Below, piece after piece: positions 7,865 to 15,345 of a stretch of DNA of 64,000 nucleotides. The notes beneath the pieces were generated by a model. It worked only from the letters and a program-made list of their open reading frames with translations, did no database searches and was not told where the DNA came from. A program made the translations under genes and the position numbers. Where the stretch lies: the NCBI GenBank assembly GCA_963667575.2, contig CAXXHY010000061.1, positions 1-64,000 of the forward strand, written 5' to 3'. The stretch is from G963665495 sp963667575 (GTDB lineage Bacteria > Desulfobacterota > Desulfovibrionia > Desulfovibrionales > Desulfovibrionaceae). The stretch's first letter is position 1. Each line of letters starts with the position of its first letter.

Positions 7865-9895
7865 TCAGACGTCCGGACTGGCAACGTCCCAGTCGCTCAC
7901 ATCAATCTCTTCCAATTCGATGTGAGCTACGTTCTCTGTTGTTGGCAGCCGCTCTTCAGCTACCGATTGCTCGACCTGTTGGTCCAGATTGACGTCATCG
8001 CTGATCGGAGACTCGGCAGTGTCGTCTGTGGAGGATGAGCCGCCTTCGAGGTAGCGCATGACACGGGATCGCCGTCGCTTCGACGGTTTCTGAAGCGCCT
8101 CCTCGACCACCTCGCGGATGGCATTGCGCCCGGCGGCCAGGCTCAGAAGATGCTCGGGCTGATCGAATCGCTCGCGAACCGCTCGTTTCAGAACCTTCCA
8201 TTGGTAATTCGTCATTCCCTGCATGACCGAATCAATGGCCGTGGCCTTCAGGAAGCTGCCGTCGACTGGACTGACAATCCAAACTGCGCCGAGATCCCAC
8301 GGGTTGTAGCGGACGGAGATCCGGTCGGCGCGATGGTTACCGGCAGCCAACTCGGCGCGCAGTGCCATCAGTTCGTCGCTCGTGTAAAACATCCCTCCCA
8401 GTTCGATACCCCGGGTGGTCAAGGTCCGCTCGGCCCGCTTGGCCAGAAGAACGAGCAGATCCTCAGAAGAGGCGGGTAAGCACGGTGGATGAATTGCCGC
8501 GCTGTCTTGCCACATCTCCAGGCGGGTCATGGTCGAAGTCGGATGCTTCACAATCGAATAGACGTCGATCAGATGGAGATGGATCACTTCCAAGAGCGCC
8601 TCGTAAGTAAGGAACGGTCCATCGTCCGGCTTGTAGTCAGCCCGATCGGCCCAGTTGCGAAAGGTGCGGCCAGGCAGAGAGGCGGCGAGCTGATTGTTAA
8701 GACCATCGAAGAACGACTCGACTGTTCCCTTAAGGTGAGGCGTTCGCGGCGGATTGAAATCCAGTTCGATGCCCAACTGGAAGGCCGCCTGTTCCAGATC
8801 CTTGCTGGTCAGATCGGAACCCCGGTCGCAGACGAGTTTTTCGGGCAGACCACAGCAGGGCCAGATCCCTTGGATTCTCGGGTATCGCTCCTGCAGGCCC
8901 GTCTTGGGCAGGATCGCCTGCCTGAGCGACTCCATGATCACCCCGTAGGAGGGCGGCTCGAATCCCAGGCAGAAGCCGACGACCAATCGGCTGTAGTAAT
9001 CGATCAGAATCGTCAGCCAGGGCTGGCCGATCGGTCCTGCCTGGGACCCAACCACAACCTTGAGCGGACTGTGGTCCAACTCGACTCGCTGGAGAATCCG
9101 AGTGGCAAGCTGCCGGGTCTGCCTGAACTTGTGGCGCGAGTCAGCGATTTTTCGGCCCCATCGTTGACGATCGACTTCCCACGGATCAAGTTGGGCGATC
9201 CGGCGGGCGATGGCCCGGGCCAGAGCGGATTCTCTTGGGATGGGAACCGCTTGTCCGGCCGGGAGCCGGGAGTTGAGCCGCTGAAGATCTTCGAGGACTC
9301 TGCGTGTGACAGCCGAAATGGGCCGCCGCGCCATATTGAGGTAGACGATCTGGATCGCCTCTTCCATGAGTTGGTGAAGATGAGGGTGACGGTTCCACAG
9401 GCCGTTACGTCTGGATTTGCCCCGTCCGCCGCAGCGGCGGACAGCAGGAACGAGTGCCATGCGGTCCTTGCCGGCGGCATGCCAAGCCCGATAGTAACGC
9501 CGCAACGTTCGAGGCGAGCAGGAAGTCCGCACGGCGCGCAATTCGGCCGCTCGCTGCTCAAAGTGGGTCTCCAGTGGCGGACCGGGCAGTTTGGTGAGCG
9601 GTTCAAGGGCCCGCCAACGGCGTTCCAAGGTTTTTCGCTCTTCGGCCGTGAGATGGCGAGAACGTCTTGTCTTGCCGGGGGAGTGAGGCTTGGGAGTCTC
9701 GGACACTGATTCGGTCTGAAACAGGAGACGCCCCGTCGCATAGTGAGTGTGAATCTCTTGTTGGGAGAACTCCTGCTCTACGTGAAACTGAACGTCTTGG
9801 GCAATGAAGCGGTCCGGGGCAAGTTGGCGGACGACCCGCCAGACCCGACCGTCGAGCAGCCACCGGGTGCCCACACCGATTCGAACGGGTCCCAT
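7865..9895 (-). CDS. tniA: TniA/TnsB-like DDE transposase (Mu transposase C-terminal family)
   Basis: 676 residues. The N-terminal DNA-binding helical domains are followed by an rve/DDE catalytic core: first Asp in VELDHSPL (about 285), second in LVCDRGSDLTSKD (about 355), Glu in PHLKGTVESFF (about 390). Then comes the Mu-transposase-type C-terminal beta barrel (RISVRYNPWDLGAVWIV) and an acidic tail (IELEEIDVSDWDV) of the kind that contacts TnsC. The catalytic triad is complete, so it should be active. It performs 3'-end cleavage and strand transfer. Its start at 9895 lies inside the 3' part of tnsA. Confidence 0.94.
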   Translation of the reverse strand: MGPVRIGVGTRWLLDGRVWRVVRQLAPDRFIAQDVQFHVEQEFSQQEIHTHYATGRLLFQTESVSETPKPHSPGKTRRSRHLTAEERKTLERRWRALEPLTKLPGPPLETHFEQRAAELRAVRTSCSPRTLRRYYRAWHAAGKDRMALVPAVRRCGGRGKSRRNGLWNRHPHLHQLMEEAIQIVYLNMARRPISAVTRRVLEDLQRLNSRLPAGQAVPIPRESALARAIARRIAQLDPWEVDRQRWGRKIADSRHKFRQTRQLATRILQRVELDHSPLKVVVGSQAGPIGQPWLTILIDYYSRLVVGFCLGFEPPSYGVIMESLRQAILPKTGLQERYPRIQGIWPCCGLPEKLVCDRGSDLTSKDLEQAAFQLGIELDFNPPRTPHLKGTVESFFDGLNNQLAASLPGRTFRNWADRADYKPDDGPFLTYEALLEVIHLHLIDVYSIVKHPTSTMTRLEMWQDSAAIHPPCLPASSEDLLVLLAKRAERTLTTRGIELGGMFYTSDELMALRAELAAGNHRADRISVRYNPWDLGAVWIVSPVDGSFLKATAIDSVMQGMTNYQWKVLKRAVRERFDQPEHLLSLAAGRNAIREVVEEALQKPSKRRRSRVMRYLEGGSSSTDDTAESPISDDVNLDQQVEQSVAEERLPTTENVAHIELEEIDVSDWDVASPDV

Positions 9896-10620
9896 GAAAT
9901 CGTACCTCCGGGATAAATGAGGGTCTCGTTGTCCAAAGGCCCAGTGCAGGGATCAAAACTGAGCCGCTCTGTAGCCAAGAGATGGTAGACTGCTTGGATG
10001 TTTCCGGGATCATCATGACGGAGAGTTGAAGACAAGGTAGCCATCTGGATTCCGGCTGCTGGAACGATCGATTCCACTCGGTTCAGAAGATCTGAATCCA
10101 GGTATGCTTGGCGATAGCGGTTGAGTAGTCTGACGTTCGACAACAGGTGGCCACCCGAAAGCTCCTTCTCCGTAACGACGTGAAACGTCCATCCCTTTCG
10201 TTCTGCGAACCTTCGGGCTACGGCCAGCTTGCGTTGGACCTTTGGCTTGGTGAGCTGAGCAGACGGTTTGATTTCCACAAGCCGTTTACGGTGATCCGTC
10301 ATATCGACGAGAAAGTCGGGGACGATGTAGCTGGATTGCTTACCGTTGCGTCGTCGTCGGTTGACGGGAGGGCTATCAATCAGTTCGATCTCGATGTGAT
10401 CCTCCAACTCCTGCCAGGCGTACCAGATCGCGAGAGGTTGTTCCTGGATATGAAGAACCTCAGGACATGCCACGAGAGTCGTAGCAGCGGCTCCCTCAAG
10501 TTGGCCCTGGCAGCGGATAGATCGGCCTTGCTTCGGACAGGGTACCAGCAGAAATGAGCCGGGCGTGCGGCGCCGAAGGCGGAACGTGGAAATGTCAGCC
10601 GGTTCATGTATGTCGGGCAT
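9778..10620 (-). CDS. tnsA: TnsA-like transposon endonuclease
   Basis: 280 residues from the ATG at 10620 (MPDIHEPADISTF). It shows the TnsA/PD-(D/E)xK pattern: CPEVLHIQEQP, then YIVPDFLVD, then RLVEIKPSAQL and WTFHVVTEKEL, consistent with the restriction-endonuclease-like fold of TnsA that cleaves the 5' ends of the element. With TniA this predicts clean cut-and-paste transposition rather than cointegrate formation. The last 118 bases overlap tniA in another frame; the residues there (DNETLIYPGGTISWDPF) look less conserved, so the functional end may lie earlier. It starts 35 bases after the Ku-like gene. Confidence 0.85.
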   Translation of the reverse strand: MPDIHEPADISTFRLRRRTPGSFLLVPCPKQGRSIRCQGQLEGAAATTLVACPEVLHIQEQPLAIWYAWQELEDHIEIELIDSPPVNRRRRNGKQSSYIVPDFLVDMTDHRKRLVEIKPSAQLTKPKVQRKLAVARRFAERKGWTFHVVTEKELSGGHLLSNVRLLNRYRQAYLDSDLLNRVESIVPAAGIQMATLSSTLRHDDPGNIQAVYHLLATERLSFDPCTGPLDNETLIYPGGTISWDPFESVWAPGGCSTVGSGGSSANLPRTASLPKTFSFT

Positions 10621-10655
10621 CAGAAGCGATCCTATTGTGAGCGAGCAAATTGGAC

Positions 10656-11492
10656 TCAAGCGGCCCTACGTCGCCTGCGGGTCGTGCCGGACCCGTTCCG
10701 TGCGGCCGTCGACCGTGACTTGCCGTTAGAGCCGTTCGCACGCCGACGTCTGGTCGGACGGAGTTTGGTTTGAACAAGTTCGGCCAGACGTTGGTCGGTG
10801 TTGTCGTGGAGATCGTCCCATGGGATCGTTTCATCGGCCGATTCGATAATGCGCAGCAAAGGACGCACATCCTTCGCAAGGGCTCGGTGATCGCCCACGT
10901 TTCCGTTAACCAGAGCACGGCGTAACGACGGATGATGTATAGTGTGAAGCATCAAGATGGAGTCTTCCGGACGGACGAGAACTAGTTGTCGTTTGCCGGA
11001 GAGCACAACCTGACCGATGCCCCACTTGTCACTCTGCCGGATCGCTTGCTGAACCACGGCAAAGGGCTGCTGTGCGGCCGGATTGGCCGGGAGGAGCGAC
11101 AAGCTACGGCCCGCGAAGAGAACCAAGTCGATCAGTGATGGTACCATGAAGTACTTGAGATGGACCGTCTTGTTATCCTCCGGCTGAAGTTTCTCAAGTT
11201 CATTGGCCGAAAGTCGCACGTATTGGTCGGGCTGATACGGATAGCCTTTAACGATCTCTTCCGGCGGCACGGCGCCATGCGTTGGGCACCACTTGCGATA
11301 CTCGATCCGCTGACCACAGACGTCGTGTAGTTGTCGAAGCGGCGTCTCGGGCGGCGTGGCGATGGCCGCATAGGCCTTCACCGGCACGAAGAGATCGCCC
11401 AGGCGAAGTTGTCCGCACCAACTGGCGCGGCTTGCTGGCGCCGCGTGTGACTGAAATGCATGCATAGGTAGTGTCATAGCACTGGTTGCCAT
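10656..11492 (-). CDS. ku: Ku-like DNA-end-binding protein, first gene of the Tn7-like operon
   Basis: 278 residues from the ATG at 11492 (AAGGA 9 bases upstream). It matches bacterial Ku throughout the core: WCGQLRLGDLFVPVKAY at about 25, CGQRIEYRKW at about 59, PEEIVKGYPYQPDQYVRL at about 77 (bacterial Ku usually reads DDIVKGYE), and SDKWGIGQVVLSGKRQLV further on. The C-terminus is strongly basic (KLRPTRRRRANG to RRRRRAA), as in many bacterial Ku proteins. Ku binds DNA double-strand ends and, with LigD, promotes end joining; no ligD is visible here. It lies 148 bases inside the right end and 35 bases before tnsA, so it appears to be part of the transposition operon. A role protecting transposon or donor ends is inferred. 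Confidence 0.88.
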   Translation of the reverse strand: MATSAMTLPMHAFQSHAAPASRASWCGQLRLGDLFVPVKAYAAIATPPETPLRQLHDVCGQRIEYRKWCPTHGAVPPEEIVKGYPYQPDQYVRLSANELEKLQPEDNKTVHLKYFMVPSLIDLVLFAGRSLSLLPANPAAQQPFAVVQQAIRQSDKWGIGQVVLSGKRQLVLVRPEDSILMLHTIHHPSLRRALVNGNVGDHRALAKDVRPLLRIIESADETIPWDDLHDNTDQRLAELVQTKLRPTRRRRANGSNGKSRSTAARNGSGTTRRRRRAA

Positions 11493-11511
11493 AAAGCGGG
11501 TCCTTGCAAGT

Positions 11512-11640
11512 GTGAGAAAGGGGATCCAAGAAACGAAAAGGGGCCGCACGAAGCTCAAGAAAGAGCAGCGTTTGGCTCGAAAAACGACGGTGCTGATGGC
11601 TATGCGAAGCCCTTCACCTACATATGCCTCAAAAACGACA
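11512..11640 (-). repeat. Right-end transposase-binding repeats
   Basis: Read on the minus strand from 11640 inwards: TGTCGTTTTTGAGGC at the tip, CCGTCGTTTTTCGAGCC at about 11574-11590, then looser copies CTTTCTTGAGCTTCG (about 11550) and CTTTTCGTTTCTTGG (about 11528). Repeated sites starting at a terminal TGT are the expected TnsB/TniA binding pattern. The five bases just outside (TTTAT, 11641-11645) would be the target duplication; this cannot be verified without the left end. Confidence 0.6.
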
Positions 11641-12157
11641 TTTATTTAGGCAGAAGACACTGTGAAGCCATGGGGAGTGTTCGTTGGAGCTGGTTGGCCA
11701 GTAGCGATAGAGAGTTCGCGAACGTCAACTGTCCGTAAGTGGATCACCAGGCTATTGTCGACAACTCGCAAGACAAAGTGCAGAACGTCGTGGCAGACTG
11801 CTCGGCGCACCGCCGCGGTAGGACATCGCGGCATTGGTGTCAGTGACTTGGTAGCTGTATCGAATTTGTACCTTGATCCGCTCCGCGTCGCGATAAACAG
11901 AACACGGGTCGAACCCCAAGATCAAACCTGCCCCTTCGCGCCGTACCATCGTCCGACACCTGTAAACTCCGGATCGCATCCACCTGCTCGTTCTGGTCGA
12001 CGTGGGCGCGACGGGCCGTTAGGATGGAAGGCGACCTCCTACGCCCTGACGCCCGCACACACGAATCTGCCTGCCGCGGGTGCGATCCCCAAATTGATTC
12101 GACCACGTTGTTCGGATGGTCGGACGGGAGACAACTTTGCGATACATTCCCGACGGT
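11641..12157. other. Flank of transposon without an intact gene
   Basis: About 500 bases with no convincing complete gene. Short minus-strand stretches (for example RIKVQIRYSYQVTDTNAAM in one frame and HFVLRVVDNSLVIHLRTVDV in another, 11650-11980) look like pieces of one decayed protein, but I cannot name it. Confidence 0.4.
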
Positions 12158-13105
12158 ATGTGCAGCTCGCGTCTTGCCACGTGCGGAGGGTTTGCGGCGA
12201 TCGTGTTGTGGAGTACGACCGTTGCCTTTGCCCGAAGCCTCTCCGAGCAGCTTGGCCCGGTTACCGGCGCAGCGGCCGTGTATGGCGTCAGTGCCGTGCC
12301 CGCGGTGGCCTCGCTTCTGCGAGCGAGGCAGAGGCGTCGAGGGATCGTGGGTTTGCCGGCGCGATACCTAGTCGGGTGCGGCTTGCTGTTTGTTGGCTAC
12401 ATGCTGCTTCTGTTTCTCGCCGTGGGCTGGGCCGAAGGCCATCAGCAGGTGCTGGAGGTCGGACTGGTGAACTATCTCTGGCCCGCCCTAACGCTCCTGT
12501 TCTCGCTGGTTCTTCTGGGCAAGAGGGCGAGTTGGGGCCTGTTTCCCGGCACGCTCCTAGCACTTGCCGGCGTCTTCCTCGTGGTGACGGATGGATCGGC
12601 CGTCTCTTGGCAGTCGCTCGTGCGAAATCTTGCGAGCAATCCCGGGGCCTACTCAGTAGCCATGGCGGCGGCAGTCTCCTGGGCGATGTATTCCAATTTG
12701 ACGCGCCGCTGGGCCGGTGGTCGGAAGGAAGGAGCCGTGGCCGTATTTTTGCCCACGACGGCTATCGTACTATGGCTGATCTGCTGCTTCGTCGATGAAC
12801 CGCGCCAGTGGAGCGAGCGGGCGGTGGCCGAGTCGCTGTTTCTCGGCGTCGCAACGTATGCAGCGTACGTGCTGTGGGACCATGCGATGAGGAGGGGACA
12901 GGTCGTGGCGGTCGCTGCGGCGTCGTACTTGACACCGCTCCTCTCCACGATCGTAAGTTGTCTCTATCTCGCGACGGTGCCCGGCTGGCAGCTGTGGGTG
13001 GGTTGCGCCGTTCTCGTGCTGGGGTCCGTTGTCAGTTGGCGGTCGGTTTCCACGGTTTCCGACGCACCGCCGGTACAAGCGACCATTACGGACGACGGCC
13101 CGTAG
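12158..13105 (+). CDS. yddG: YddG-like EamA-family exporter (probable aromatic amino acid efflux)
   Basis: 315 residues, about ten transmembrane helices forming two EamA repeats. Characteristic stretches are VLWSTTVAFARSLSEQLGP in the first helix region, VEGL-type VGLVNYLWPALTLLFSL, and the second repeat SYLTPLLSTIVSCLYLATVP. The combination NYLWPxLT and ALWD-like YVLWDHAMRRG is typical of YddG rather than generic RhaT/EamA proteins. Substrate (aromatic amino acids) comes from family knowledge. An upstream ATG at 12116 is possible, but the ATG at 12158 gives the usual length. The gene is intact although its surroundings are decayed. Confidence 0.8.
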   Translation: MCSSRLATCGGFAAIVLWSTTVAFARSLSEQLGPVTGAAAVYGVSAVPAVASLLRARQRRRGIVGLPARYLVGCGLLFVGYMLLLFLAVGWAEGHQQVLEVGLVNYLWPALTLLFSLVLLGKRASWGLFPGTLLALAGVFLVVTDGSAVSWQSLVRNLASNPGAYSVAMAAAVSWAMYSNLTRRWAGGRKEGAVAVFLPTTAIVLWLICCFVDEPRQWSERAVAESLFLGVATYAAYVLWDHAMRRGQVVAVAAASYLTPLLSTIVSCLYLATVPGWQLWVGCAVLVLGSVVSWRSVSTVSDAPPVQATITDDGP

Positions 13106-13120
13106 CCGAGTTGTCTGTCA

Positions 13121-13152
13121 CGACAATTTGCATCTTTCCTCGCAAATTGTCG
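13121..13152 (+). terminator. Perfect 11-bp stem-loop after yddG, no U-run
   Basis: CGACAATTTGC (13121-13131) and GCAAATTGTCG (13142-13152) are perfect inverted repeats around a ten-base loop, 16 bases after the yddG stop. No T-run follows, so it may be a weak terminator or an operator-like site rather than a classical intrinsic terminator. Confidence 0.4.
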
Positions 13153-13679
13153 CCACCGTTGTCGCACTGCCCTCGCATCCTGGTGGATTCAGGCGGGGGC
13201 GTCGGCACGAGCTCTCTCAGTCGACCAGCCGGAGATCTTGTGACCCAGGTTGGCCAGGACTCCTTGAATCTTGCTTTATTCTCAGATCACGGTTTCTTGT
13301 AGAAAGCAAACAGCGAAATCACCGATCTCCTGGTCTGCCGGTGGACGTCCTACGGACTTGCGACGCTCACTGTAATCCCATTTCTTGGCAACGAATGTTC
13401 GATACCAACCGTATGTAACGCCGTAGAAACGTACCACGCAGCGACTTGAAAGTGTGACGCTCGGGGTTGGAAGTTAGGCCCCAGTTTAGTCGGGCTTAAG
13501 GGAGAAAAGAAGCTGTGTTCTGACGAAGGGGGCTTCTCAACCGCACCATTGTGGCCGTAATTCGACAAAACACCAGCCAGTGGACTCACGTTGAGGAAAT
13601 TGCCCGCTGTCCAGCAACCAATTCAAGTCCCTCTGGTGCTGACCAGCGAATCAGTCCTTTCGGACGGCGTTCAGAGCAG
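13153..13679. other. Intergenic stretch, nothing recognised
   Basis: About 530 bases between the yddG stem-loop and the DUF3365 promoter. Six-frame reading gives only short, compositionally odd frames; no RNA gene or repeat was recognised. Confidence 0.5.
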
Positions 13680-13708
13680 TTGACTTGGTAACACGCCATC
13701 CGTATAAA
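13680..13708 (+). promoter_or_regulatory. Sigma-70 promoter of the DUF3365 gene
   Basis: TTGACT at 13680-13685 and TATAAA at 13703-13708 with a 17-base spacer, a near-consensus sigma-70 promoter about 70 bases before the DUF3365 start. The -10 element overlaps the left edge of the NsrR-type palindrome. Confidence 0.75.
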
Positions 13709-13730
13709 GATGTACGCGCCGTACATCTTT
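13706..13730 (+). promoter_or_regulatory. NsrR-type operator
   Basis: Perfect palindrome with arms AAAGATGTACG and CGTACATCTTT separated by CGC. The AAGATG to CATCTT span is 23 bases, the 11-1-11 geometry known for NsrR boxes (AAGATGyATTT-type half sites). Its position on the -10 element predicts repression, relieved when the NsrR iron-sulfur cluster reacts with nitric oxide. A broken nsrR gene lies 640 bases downstream. Confidence 0.75.
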
Positions 13731-13777
13731 CGGCAATTGACATGTTGCGTCAAGCATGAATGAACAGGAGAATCTCA

Positions 13778-14338
13778 ATGATACGTTTGTCGCTCGCGTT
13801 TGTCCTCGTCCTTGTAGTGTCAGCTTTGGTGCTCGGTTTTCGGCACTCCGAAAGCCCCGAAGCCGCCGCCTTCGCCCAGGAGCCAGATGTGAAGGTAACG
13901 CCCAACAACAGCGACATCCAACGCTCACGCCGCAGGGTTAACACATTAGATAATGTCTTCAAACAGACGATTGTGTTGATCACGGACAAATACGTTCATG
14001 ATGAAGATGATTTCGCGGCGGGCAGCGCCGCGGTTCTGCTGTTCAAGAACGTTTCTGAGTCAAGTGAGATTGACGTACGGCTAATCGATGTGACCGGCGA
14101 TCCCTACGATCCGGAGAACGTGGCAAAGGATCCGTTCGAGAAGGAGGGCGTCAAGCTTTTGAAGAACGGAGCAACCGGGCACGAGCAGGTAATCACGCAG
14201 GAAGGCAAACCCTATCTGCGTGCTCTCACGCCGGTTCCTGTGGTAATGCAGAAATGCGTGATGTGCCATTCCCACTACGAAGATGCAAAGAAAGGCGAGG
14301 CAATTGGGGCCATCAGCTACACAATCCCGATCGAGTGA
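13778..14338 (+). CDS. DUF3365 (Tll0287-like) periplasmic haem protein
   Basis: 186 residues from the ATG at 13778, preferred over the ATG at 13760 because AGGAG sits 7 bases upstream of it. A signal peptide (MIRLSLAFVLVLVVSALVLG) precedes a DUF3365-like domain: DPYDPENVAKDPFEKEGVKL, YLRALTPVPV, then the haem-binding KCVMCHSHYE and a final strand GAISYTIPIE. DUF3365 proteins are periplasmic c-type-haem, PAS-like sensor or electron-carrier domains. An NsrR-type operator on its promoter suggests a nitric-oxide or nitrosative-stress role (inference). Confidence 0.82.
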   Translation: MIRLSLAFVLVLVVSALVLGFRHSESPEAAAFAQEPDVKVTPNNSDIQRSRRRVNTLDNVFKQTIVLITDKYVHDEDDFAAGSAAVLLFKNVSESSEIDVRLIDVTGDPYDPENVAKDPFEKEGVKLLKNGATGHEQVITQEGKPYLRALTPVPVVMQKCVMCHSHYEDAKKGEAIGAISYTIPIE

Positions 14339-14368
14339 GTACTTCGCACTTCCGGCAACTGATACCAG

Positions 14369-14798
14369 CTACGGTGCAAGACGGCTTAGCTGTCGGCGCG
14401 AAGGTGTCACATCGGCAAGTGTCACGCTGTCTAGATATGCCAACTGAATGCGCTCTGCCTCAGCAAGGACCCCCTTGAGCCTGCAAAACGAGTGGATCAA
14501 ACATGTGTCGTCCTCTCCCACGCATGCGAGCAGGTGCATGTCTGGCTCGACCGCCCGGATCACGTCTCCGACCCCGATGTCTCTTGGTTGCCGGGCCAGA
14601 CTCGATTCCGCCACCGATCCCGCGGGTGCTGTGAATGTAACCATGACGTCGAGAGCTAACGACCTTAACGACCTTTGCAACAAGGTTGGCCGAAATGCCG
14701 AACAGGGAAGCAACCTCGGCGACATTGGATCGAGACCTCCTTGTTGCCAAGAACATCAGCGTTCGCAAAGCATAATCGGTCTGTGTGGTGAGCTTCAT
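14369..14798 (-). pseudogene. nsrR: Rrf2-family NsrR-like regulator, frameshifted
   Basis: The frame from 14798 starts MKLTTQTDYALRTLMFLATR and continues NVAEVASLFGISANLVAKVV, the Rrf2 winged helix, then GYIHSTRGIGGG. Near TT at 14606-14607 the coding sense moves to the next frame, which holds LARQPRDIGVGDVIRAVEPD and the three cluster cysteines in LLACVGEDDTCLIHSFCRLK, ending in LDSVTLADVTPSRRQL. The C-x(6)-C-x(5)-C spacing fits NsrR. The spacing before GYIHSTRG is also slightly long, so there may be more than one lesion. Convergent with the DUF3365 gene. Confidence 0.8.
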
Positions 14799-14815
14799 GG
14801 TGACGAAGAGGGCGA

Positions 14816-14872
14816 AAGGTATATCTATAAGGCATCTTTTGTCATCGTATCGCTTGGGGTCACGCACGTCAA
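14816..14872 (-). promoter_or_regulatory. nsrR promoter with its own NsrR-like box
   Basis: On the minus strand, TTGACG (14872-14867) and TACGAT (14849-14844) are 17 bases apart. Immediately downstream, 14838-14816 holds an imperfect 23-base site, left half AAGATGCCTTA and right half AGATATACCTT, matching the same 11-1-11 geometry. This fits negative autoregulation of nsrR. Confidence 0.55.
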
Positions 14873-14937
14873 TTGCTAACGCAGGTGCATTGACGCAAAG
14901 AGAAGGACGCTCCGTAGCACGGCTCTCCACTTGTTCC

Positions 14938-15328
14938 CTCGCGATCTGTACCGCTTCTTCGCACAGGTCGTTACGAATCAAGCGAGCGAAGTTCTTGCTG
15001 CCCATCACGTTGGTCCGCTCGCCGATCATCGTGAACGGGATTTCCGGACGCATCACCATCGCGCATCTGGGCCAGAAGAATCGCGTGTAAGGCCTGACTC
15101 GAAGTACTAATTCGTGGCCTTAGGCCATTGACACGTTTAGCAATTGCTCGGATGTGGTCCCGGCGTGGTTCCACAGCAACCGCCCACCGATGTCTGACAC
15201 ATCCCTTTGTCGGCATACTCACCGACCAACCCCGCCATAGCCTCTGGTCCAAGATCGAACTCACCCATATCGTTAGGCAAGCCAGCGTTGGGATGACAGG
15301 AAATCGGAATATCGGAGACACGCGATAG
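14938..15328 (-). pseudogene. metH: Internal fragment of cobalamin-dependent methionine synthase (metH)
   Basis: Reads LSRVSDIPISCHPNAGLPND, then GMCQTSVGGCCGTTP (the zinc-ligand CC of the homocysteine-binding domain). After one extra base at 15159-15161 it reads DHIRAIAKRVNGLRPR, and after further shifts MRPEIPFTMIGERTN and FARLIRNDLCEEAVQIARE, the start of the pterin-binding domain. Both the beginning and the end of metH are missing: the frame breaks into unrelated sequence after REQVE (about 14,938), and the 5' side stops dead at the 15,330 junction. At least two or three frameshifts make it a clear relic. Confidence 0.85.
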
Positions 15329-15345
15329 TTACTGCGACGATGGAT
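15325..15345. other. Junction of two unlike segments
   Basis: On the minus strand the chitinase-like frame runs into TAA at 15331-15329, and the next codon already belongs to the metH frame (LSRVSDIP). Two unrelated truncated genes meet within about 20 bases. No terminal repeat of a mobile element was recognised at the point itself. Confidence 0.6.

Larger units (their letters stand above)
1..11640 (-). mobile_element. Tn7-like transposon, right portion with cargo; left end outside window
   Basis: The order from the right end inwards (Ku-like, tnsA, tniA/tnsB, tniB/tnsC, tniQ/tnsD-like, then cargo) mirrors Tn7, where tnsA is next to the right end and cargo follows the targeting genes. The end is placed at 11640 because the minus strand there begins TGTCGTTTTTGAGG, the 5'-TGT type of Tn7-family ends, with related repeats further inside. 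I found no matching left end in 1-4778, so the element continues beyond the window. The frames of the transposition genes are intact. Confidence 0.8.

Noticed and set aside
8489..9709. Plus-strand frame of 406 residues
   Set aside because: Fully antisense to tniA, whose catalytic motifs are unmistakable; the plus product has no recognisable content.
1..11640. CRISPR-associated transposon
   Set aside because: The TniQ/TnsA/TniA/TniB set is compatible with one, but no cas gene, repeat array or guide-like repeat was seen in the window, and the long TniQ points to protein-directed targeting.
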